Shown: positions 5,878 through 9,644 of the stretch, in pieces
Position numbering within the stretch: the stretch's first letter is position 1
How the letters are laid out: each line of letters opens with the position of its first letter
Assembly: GCA_905215105.1 (NCBI GenBank)
Contig: CAJMOI010000068.1
Location: 1-9,644 of the forward strand
DNA from: an uncultured bacterium
GTDB lineage: Bacteria; Bacillota; Clostridia; Oscillospirales; Acutalibacteraceae
Direction of reading: 5' to 3'
DNA: 9,644 nt
Program-made: the position numbers and the translations under genes
The notes under the pieces: model-generated
What the model saw: the letters and a program-made list of their open reading frames with translations, nothing else
What the model was told of the DNA's origin: nothing
Database searches by the model: none

Positions 5878-6276
5878 ATGAAAGTATTGCTTGTAGAACC
5901 GGGCAAAGCGGCCCGGCCTGTTGAGATCAAAAATGAACTTCATGAGATGCAGCAAATAGTCGGCGGCCTCATACAGGTTTTGTATCCATGGGAAGATCCT
6001 GCCGCCATAGTCTGCAATGACGAGGCAAAGCTGATGGGCCTGCCGCTGAACCGTGTGTTGGAGGATTATGACGTGATTGCCGGAACCTTTTTTATCTGCG
6101 GCATTCAAGGAGAAAACTTCACTGGTTTGACCGAACAGAAGATGCAGAAGTATCAGCAGATGTTCAAAAGTCCGGAAGCATTCATCCGAACACCGGAAGG
6201 GCTGATGTGTATCCGGATGAACCTGGTGGTAAGCCCCAAACCCAAAACGAAAAAACCACATCATCATGAAAGATAA
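5878..6276 (+). CDS. DUF3846 domain protein
   Basis: The 132-residue product matches DUF3846, a family common in Firmicutes conjugative elements and phages and without known function. Recognisable features: the opening strand MKVLLVEPGKAARPVEI, the segment ELHEMQQIVGGLIQVLYPWEDP (about 21-42), VCNDEAKLMGLPLNRVL (45-61) and DVIAGTFFICG (65-75). The C-terminal extension is basic and His-rich (KTKKPHHHER). The ribosome site AAGGTGAGGTGA lies in the end of the preceding gene. Its own TAA (6274-6276) sits in the AAAGGAG that serves metK. Homologues are often found close to anti-restriction and DNA-processing genes, so an element-maintenance role is likely, but no activity can be assigned. Confidence 0.85.
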   Translation: MKVLLVEPGKAARPVEIKNELHEMQQIVGGLIQVLYPWEDPAAIVCNDEAKLMGLPLNRVLEDYDVIAGTFFICGIQGENFTGLTEQKMQKYQQMFKSPEAFIRTPEGLMCIRMNLVVSPKPKTKKPHHHER

Positions 6277-6287
6277 AGGAGAATGCC

Positions 6288-7451
6288 ATGAACCAATTTT
6301 ATACTGCCGAATCTGTTACAGAAGGGCATCCGGATAAGCTGTGCGACCTTATTGCCGACAGTGTGCTGGACGAGTGCCTTTCCCAAGATGCCCTATCCCG
6401 TGTGGCCTGTGAGGTGATGGCCACCAGAGGGCAGATCATTGTTGCCGGAGAGGTCACCAGCCTTCATGAGCCGTCTGTTCCCAGGATTGTCCGTTCAGTC
6501 CTTCAAAAAGTGGGATATAACCCCGATAAATACCATATCCAGTGCTTGCTCCATCGGCAAAGTGCAGATATAGCGGCTGGGGTGGATCATTCTCTGGAAC
6601 AGCGAAGAAATCCGGAGGAACAGAGGCCCTCTTTACAGCTTGGCGCCGGTGACCAGGGCGTCATGGTGGGGTATGCCTGTTCAGAAACCCCGCAGATGCT
6701 TCCTCTGCCGGTGGTGTTGGCGCACCGTATTACCAGCGCTCTCACAGCTGCCAGAAAATCCGGCATAATCCCTGCACTGCGCCCGGATGGGAAAGCGCAG
6801 GTCACTGTGGAATATGATGAGAACGGAAAGCCGCTGCGGCTGGATACCGTTGTGATTTCCGCCCAACACATCCCGGAGATCCCAGACGATGAACTCTGCT
6901 GGGAGCTGACGGACAAAGTGCTGTCCCCGGCCTTGCAGGTTTTACCGCCGGATGAGGACACAAAGCTCCTGATCAACCCGTCCGGAAGGTTTGTCCTGGG
7001 CGGCCCGGAAGCCGATACCGGTCTAACGGGACGAAAACTCATGGTGGACAGCTACGGTGTATTCGCCCCGCACGGCGGGGGCGCTTTTTCCGGAAAAGAC
7101 GCCACCAAGGTGGACCGTTCCGGCGCTTACATGGCCCGGTACATTGCCAAAAACCTTGTGGCAGCAGGGATGTGTCAAAGATGCCAGGTTACACTGGCGT
7201 ATGCCATTGGGAAAGCGGAACCGGTGATGGTAGCAGTGGATACCTTCGGCACCGGTACAACCTGCGCAGATGACTGTCTGGCAGATGCGGTAAATCTGGT
7301 GTTTGGGCTGACCCCCGCCGAAATTATCGCCCAGCTGGACCTGCTGACGCCAAGATACACCCAGACCGCCGCCTATGGTCATTTCGGCAGATTAGAGTTC
7401 CCGTGGGAGCGCATCGATCAGGCGAAGATCTTGCGGGCGGCTGTCATTTAA
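6288..7451 (+). CDS. metK: S-adenosylmethionine synthetase (element-borne)
   Basis: The 387-residue product is a complete methionine adenosyltransferase, which makes S-adenosylmethionine from methionine and ATP with release of phosphate and diphosphate in the cytoplasm. Visible signatures: GHPDK (13-17) with the catalytic His14, GAGDQG (119-124), TGRK (247-250), and the glycine-rich P-loop-like GGGAFSGKDATKVDRS (263-278) with Lys270, Lys274 and Asp276. The length is normal for bacterial MetK and no key motif is missing. AAAGGAG lies six bases before ATG. A core metabolic gene in the middle of mobile-element genes suggests an extra, element-carried copy; the DNA methyltransferase three genes downstream is a plausible consumer of its product. 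Sequence details such as TSLHEPSVPRIVRSVL in place of the more common wording suggest a diverged element lineage. Confidence 0.95.
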   Translation: MNQFYTAESVTEGHPDKLCDLIADSVLDECLSQDALSRVACEVMATRGQIIVAGEVTSLHEPSVPRIVRSVLQKVGYNPDKYHIQCLLHRQSADIAAGVDHSLEQRRNPEEQRPSLQLGAGDQGVMVGYACSETPQMLPLPVVLAHRITSALTAARKSGIIPALRPDGKAQVTVEYDENGKPLRLDTVVISAQHIPEIPDDELCWELTDKVLSPALQVLPPDEDTKLLINPSGRFVLGGPEADTGLTGRKLMVDSYGVFAPHGGGAFSGKDATKVDRSGAYMARYIAKNLVAAGMCQRCQVTLAYAIGKAEPVMVAVDTFGTGTTCADDCLADAVNLVFGLTPAEIIAQLDLLTPRYTQTAAYGHFGRLEFPWERIDQAKILRAAVI

Positions 7452-7478
7452 GTAAGAATTCAGGAAGGAGAATCCCAA

Positions 7479-8444
7479 ATGCCCGGAGTAACAGAAGAAC
7501 AGATTTTTGCCGCCAGGCAGATGAGCGCCATGGAATTCCTACGAAAATACCGTCCGGATGAACTGGTCAAGGCCGAGAGCCGTGGAGAATTTCAGCTGAA
7601 AGCACACGACAGCTTTAAAATCAATGGAGCCACCAGCTTATGGCATTGGAAAAGCCGGGATATTGGCGGCAAAAGCGCTCTCGACTATCTGATAAAGGTG
7701 GAAGAAATGAACTTTGTAGAAGCGGTACAGACTTTGTGCGGGGAAACACCAAGCTACATTCCGCCTGTTTCTCAGCCGGAACAGTCGAAGGAATTCCTTT
7801 TGCCACCGGCAGCGAAAAATAACCGCAGAGTGTTTGCCTATCTTTTGAAGCGTGGTATCGACCGCAAGGTCATCGAAGCCTGTATCCGGGCAGGGATCCT
7901 CTATGAAAGTGCTGATTACCACAACGCAGTGTTCGTTGGGAAGGACGAAACCGGTACGGCCCGGTACGCTTTTCTGCGTGGTACCTTTACACAGGGGAAG
8001 CCATTTAAGGCAGAGGTAGCTGGCAGCGACAAGCGGTTTTGTTTTTGTCTTCCGCCCAAAGGGGAATCCAAAAAACTTGCCATATATGAAGCTGCGATTG
8101 AACCACTCGCACATTTAACGCTGGAAGGGACAACAGATAAATGGCGGCTGTCCCTTGGCGGGATTTATGCGCCTCAGGAAGGAAAGCAGACGAACCGGAA
8201 TATGAAGAATCCGGTTGCGCTGGACGCTTTTCTTAATTGTCACCCGGAGATCGAAGAAATTGAGATCTGTACCAATAACGATTTTGCAGGAAGGTGGGCA
8301 GCCGACCATATGGAGAGAACCTATATGGGAAAATATCGTATCGTGAAGAATTTGCCGGAAAAGGAGGGATGCGATTATGCCGACCTGACAAAAGAAAAAT
8401 ATGAAAAGCAGGCTGTCCGGCAAAGGGCAGCCTGTTCCCGTTAA
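7479..8444 (+). CDS. DUF3991/TOPRIM primase-like protein
   Basis: The 321-residue product has the layout of element-borne primase-like proteins. Residues about 17-90 resemble the DnaG zinc-finger region (SLWHWKSRDIGGKSALDYLI, then FVEAVQTLCG) but lack its Cys/His ligands. Residues about 117-180 fit DUF3991 (RVFAYLLKRGIDRKVIEACIRAGILYES, then ARYAFLRGT). Residues about 200-302 are a TOPRIM fold with the acidic motif YEAAIEPL (Glu204), EICTNNDFAGRWAAD in the DxD position, and CDYADL (Asp299). TOPRIM enzymes need the Glu and DxD acids to bind metal; here the first Asp of DxD reads Asn266, so catalytic activity may be reduced. AAGGAG lies eight bases before ATG. Such proteins are thought to prime the transferred strand or replication of conjugative elements. 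Confidence 0.85.
   Translation: MPGVTEEQIFAARQMSAMEFLRKYRPDELVKAESRGEFQLKAHDSFKINGATSLWHWKSRDIGGKSALDYLIKVEEMNFVEAVQTLCGETPSYIPPVSQPEQSKEFLLPPAAKNNRRVFAYLLKRGIDRKVIEACIRAGILYESADYHNAVFVGKDETGTARYAFLRGTFTQGKPFKAEVAGSDKRFCFCLPPKGESKKLAIYEAAIEPLAHLTLEGTTDKWRLSLGGIYAPQEGKQTNRNMKNPVALDAFLNCHPEIEEIEICTNNDFAGRWAADHMERTYMGKYRIVKNLPEKEGCDYADLTKEKYEKQAVRQRAACSR
8409..8434 (+). other. Hairpin at the 3' end of the TOPRIM gene
   Basis: CAGGCTGTCC (8409-8418) pairs with GGGCAGCCTG (8425-8434), ten positions with one wobble, around the loop GGCAAA. It lies in the last codons of the TOPRIM gene and is followed only by TTCCCGTT, so it is at best a weak or decayed terminator. It could instead be a processing or stability element. 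Confidence 0.4.
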
Positions 8445-8460
8445 AAGGAAAGGTGATCTT

Positions 8461-8712
8461 ATGGAGAAACAACGCCCCAAAATGGAACTTATAGGACAAG
8501 ACGGAAACATCTTTTCCATCCTCGGCAGAGCTTCCCGGCTGCTGAAGGAAAACGGGCAGCCGGATCAGGCAAAGGGGATGTGTGACCGTGTCTATCAGTC
8601 CGGGGATTATTACAAAGCGCTGAACATTATCAGCGAATATGTGGAAACGGAATTGTCGGAGAAAACGCACATGAAGTCGAAAACCCAAAAAGAGCGAGGT
8701 GACGCCAGATGA
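8461..8712 (+). CDS. Small conserved-looking protein of unknown function
   Basis: The ATG at 8461 is preferred over the open frame starting at 8401 because AAAGGTGA lies five bases upstream (8449-8456), while the earlier start would overlap the TOPRIM gene without a ribosome site. The 83-residue product (MEKQRPKMELIGQDGNIFSILGRASRLLKENGQPDQAKGM and on) opens with a strand of the type K-x-x-L-x-G-x-D-G-N followed by helices, a pattern I associate with small phage and conjugative-element proteins of unknown role. The end is basic and probably flexible (KTHMKSKTQKERGDAR). Its stop overlaps the next start (ATGA at 8709), so the two genes are translationally coupled. Confidence 0.65.
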   Translation: MEKQRPKMELIGQDGNIFSILGRASRLLKENGQPDQAKGMCDRVYQSGDYYKALNIISEYVETELSEKTHMKSKTQKERGDAR

Positions 8713-9326
8713 ATCAGAAATATGAGATTACCGACATTACTCACCCCCAATACCCATGGCTGCACCGTATTCGAGCCTTGCAGGATGTTCGTGAGAATGT
8801 CCATGCAGGAGATCTCGGCGGTTTCGTCCAGTCAGAGGAAAATCTCAGTCAGGAAGGTTTGTGCTGGATTTTTGATAATGCCATTGCAGCAGAAGAGGCT
8901 TGTGTATCTGGCAACGCCGATCTGCGAAATTTCTCTTGCGCTTGCGGCTCTGCAGTTATCTGTGGGGAATCCCGAATCCATCAGAATGCCATGGTAAAAG
9001 ATCGCGCCATTGTAACAGCAGGCTGTATTGGTGGGAACGCCTATATAGCAGGGAATGGGGAAGTTCGTGCCAATTGTGCGACCGGCTGTGTGCCGGTAGT
9101 TTCGGATGATGTCTCTGTCTACGGAGAACTCGGTGGAAATATAGAAGTTCATAATAATTCTGTAATTTTGCCGGGAAACAAAATCGATAACCCAACTACC
9201 GATGCGATACACATTTATCCGGATGACATCGTGGTAATTCGAGAATCACCGTTTCTATCTCCACCGCTCGACTGGCAGGAAGGTACCTATCCCACTCAGA
9301 AACGCTATAGGGGAAAAGAACGATAA
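8709..9326 (+). CDS. Left-handed beta-helix (hexapeptide-repeat-like, YdcK-type) protein
   Basis: This 205-residue protein starts in the ATGA overlap with the previous gene. Residues 1-55 fit a conserved phage and element N-terminus (LHRIRALQDVRENVHAGDLGGFVQSEENLSQEG, then CWIFDNA). Residues about 55-150 form irregular six-residue repeats (A-x-V-x-G-N-A, SAVICGESRIHQNAMVKDRAIV, GNAYIAGNGEVRANC), the mark of a left-handed parallel beta-helix. Relatives such as YdcK are annotated as possible acetyltransferases, but no catalytic His or acyl-CoA site can be pointed to. The C-terminal part (about 165-205, IHIYPDDIVVIRESPF, then basic) is unlike the repeats. The role in the element is unknown; possibilities include a structural, surface-like or small-molecule-binding scaffold. 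Confidence 0.75.
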   Translation: MNQKYEITDITHPQYPWLHRIRALQDVRENVHAGDLGGFVQSEENLSQEGLCWIFDNAIAAEEACVSGNADLRNFSCACGSAVICGESRIHQNAMVKDRAIVTAGCIGGNAYIAGNGEVRANCATGCVPVVSDDVSVYGELGGNIEVHNNSVILPGNKIDNPTTDAIHIYPDDIVVIRESPFLSPPLDWQEGTYPTQKRYRGKER

Positions 9327-9358
9327 ACATTTCATCAATTATAACTCAGGAAGGAAGG

Positions 9359-9644
9359 TTGCCTCTGAACGAAGCGAAAGAATTGACACAATTTATCAAA
9401 ACAAACATTTTTCCCATTGAACACAGCGGTGGGGATGGCTGGACCATTCTGCACGGGGATCCCCTGCAGGTAATCCGGTCATTCAAGCCGCAGGTGTTCG
9501 ACGCCGTTATTACCGATCCGCCCTACGCTTCGGGCGGGTGGAAGCCAGCCGAGAAAAATCGCACCACCAATCAAAAGTACAGCAGTATGAACAAAGAAAA
9601 TGCCCTGCCCGATTTTGACGGAGATCAAAAGGATCAGCGAAGCT
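9359..9644 (+). CDS. DNA methyltransferase (DPPY motif), N-terminal part
   Basis: The first 95 codons of a site-specific DNA methyltransferase, cut by the window end. The visible part has the substrate-adjacent stretch WTILHGDPLQVIRSF and the catalytic motif IV in VFDAVITDPPYASGG. DPPY marks amino-methyltransferases that act on adenine N6 or cytosine N4, using S-adenosylmethionine. The following segment (KNRTTNQKYSSMNKENALPDFDGDQKDQRS) resembles phage and element orphan methyltransferases. No ATG exists in frame before motif IV: TTG at 9359 (AGGAAGG at 9348-9354 just upstream) or CTG at 9365 (AAGGAAGG at 9351-9358, six bases away) must serve. No restriction gene is visible. Methylation could protect the element from host restriction; MetK upstream could feed it. 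Confidence 0.85.
   Translation, partial: MPLNEAKELTQFIKTNIFPIEHSGGDGWTILHGDPLQVIRSFKPQVFDAVITDPPYASGGWKPAEKNRTTNQKYSSMNKENALPDFDGDQKDQRS

Noticed and set aside
8401..8460. Earlier start for the small gene at 8461
   Set aside because: It overlaps the TOPRIM gene, has no ribosome site and encodes residues absent from the recognisable start; AAAGGTGA supports 8461.

Overview
The window looks like part of the maintenance and accessory region of a large mobile element (integrative conjugative element or plasmid) from a gut-type Clostridia host (Lachnospiraceae/Oscillospiraceae-like). This is judged from gene families, moderately GC-rich coding sequence, strong AGGAGG-type ribosome sites, and dense co-directional packing with ATGA overlaps. 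All supported genes lie on the + strand. No tRNA, rRNA, CRISPR array or insertion sequence was seen, and neither element end is present.

Layout. (1) 3-1160: a ParM-like actin ATPase, cut by the window edge and broken by a one-base frameshift near 258-263, overlapped by a small ParR-like partner; this is a type II segregation module. (2) 1298-1828: a protein with two tandem ribbon-helix-helix-like segments and a long acidic tail, closed by a strong intrinsic terminator (1843-1891). (3) 1973-5560: an amidoligase that appears to start at a rare ATT codon, then a striking 843-residue chimera, then a 30-residue membrane microprotein. The chimera joins a gamma-glutamylcyclotransferase-like domain in frame to seven SpaA/Cna_B domains and a VPQTG cell-wall sorting signal. 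(4) 5623-6276: a small unrecognised protein with a likely TTG start, and a DUF3846 protein. (5) 6288-9644: S-adenosylmethionine synthetase (MetK), a DUF3991/TOPRIM primase-like protein, a small unrecognised protein, a left-handed beta-helix (hexapeptide-like) protein, and the N-terminal part of a DPPY-type DNA methyltransferase that runs off the end.

How the parts may work together. ParM/ParR would stabilise the element. MetK could supply the methyl donor for the methyltransferase three genes downstream. The TOPRIM protein would serve element DNA processing. Amidoligase and cyclotransferase genes side by side fit a predicted peptide-tagging or gamma-glutamyl metabolism pair, but here the cyclotransferase has lost its C-terminal part by fusion to the surface protein, which in turn has lost its signal peptide. 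The ParM frameshift, the fusion and an Asp-to-Asn change in the TOPRIM DxD motif suggest either a partly decaying element or assembly errors. The fusion is the most unusual object in the window.
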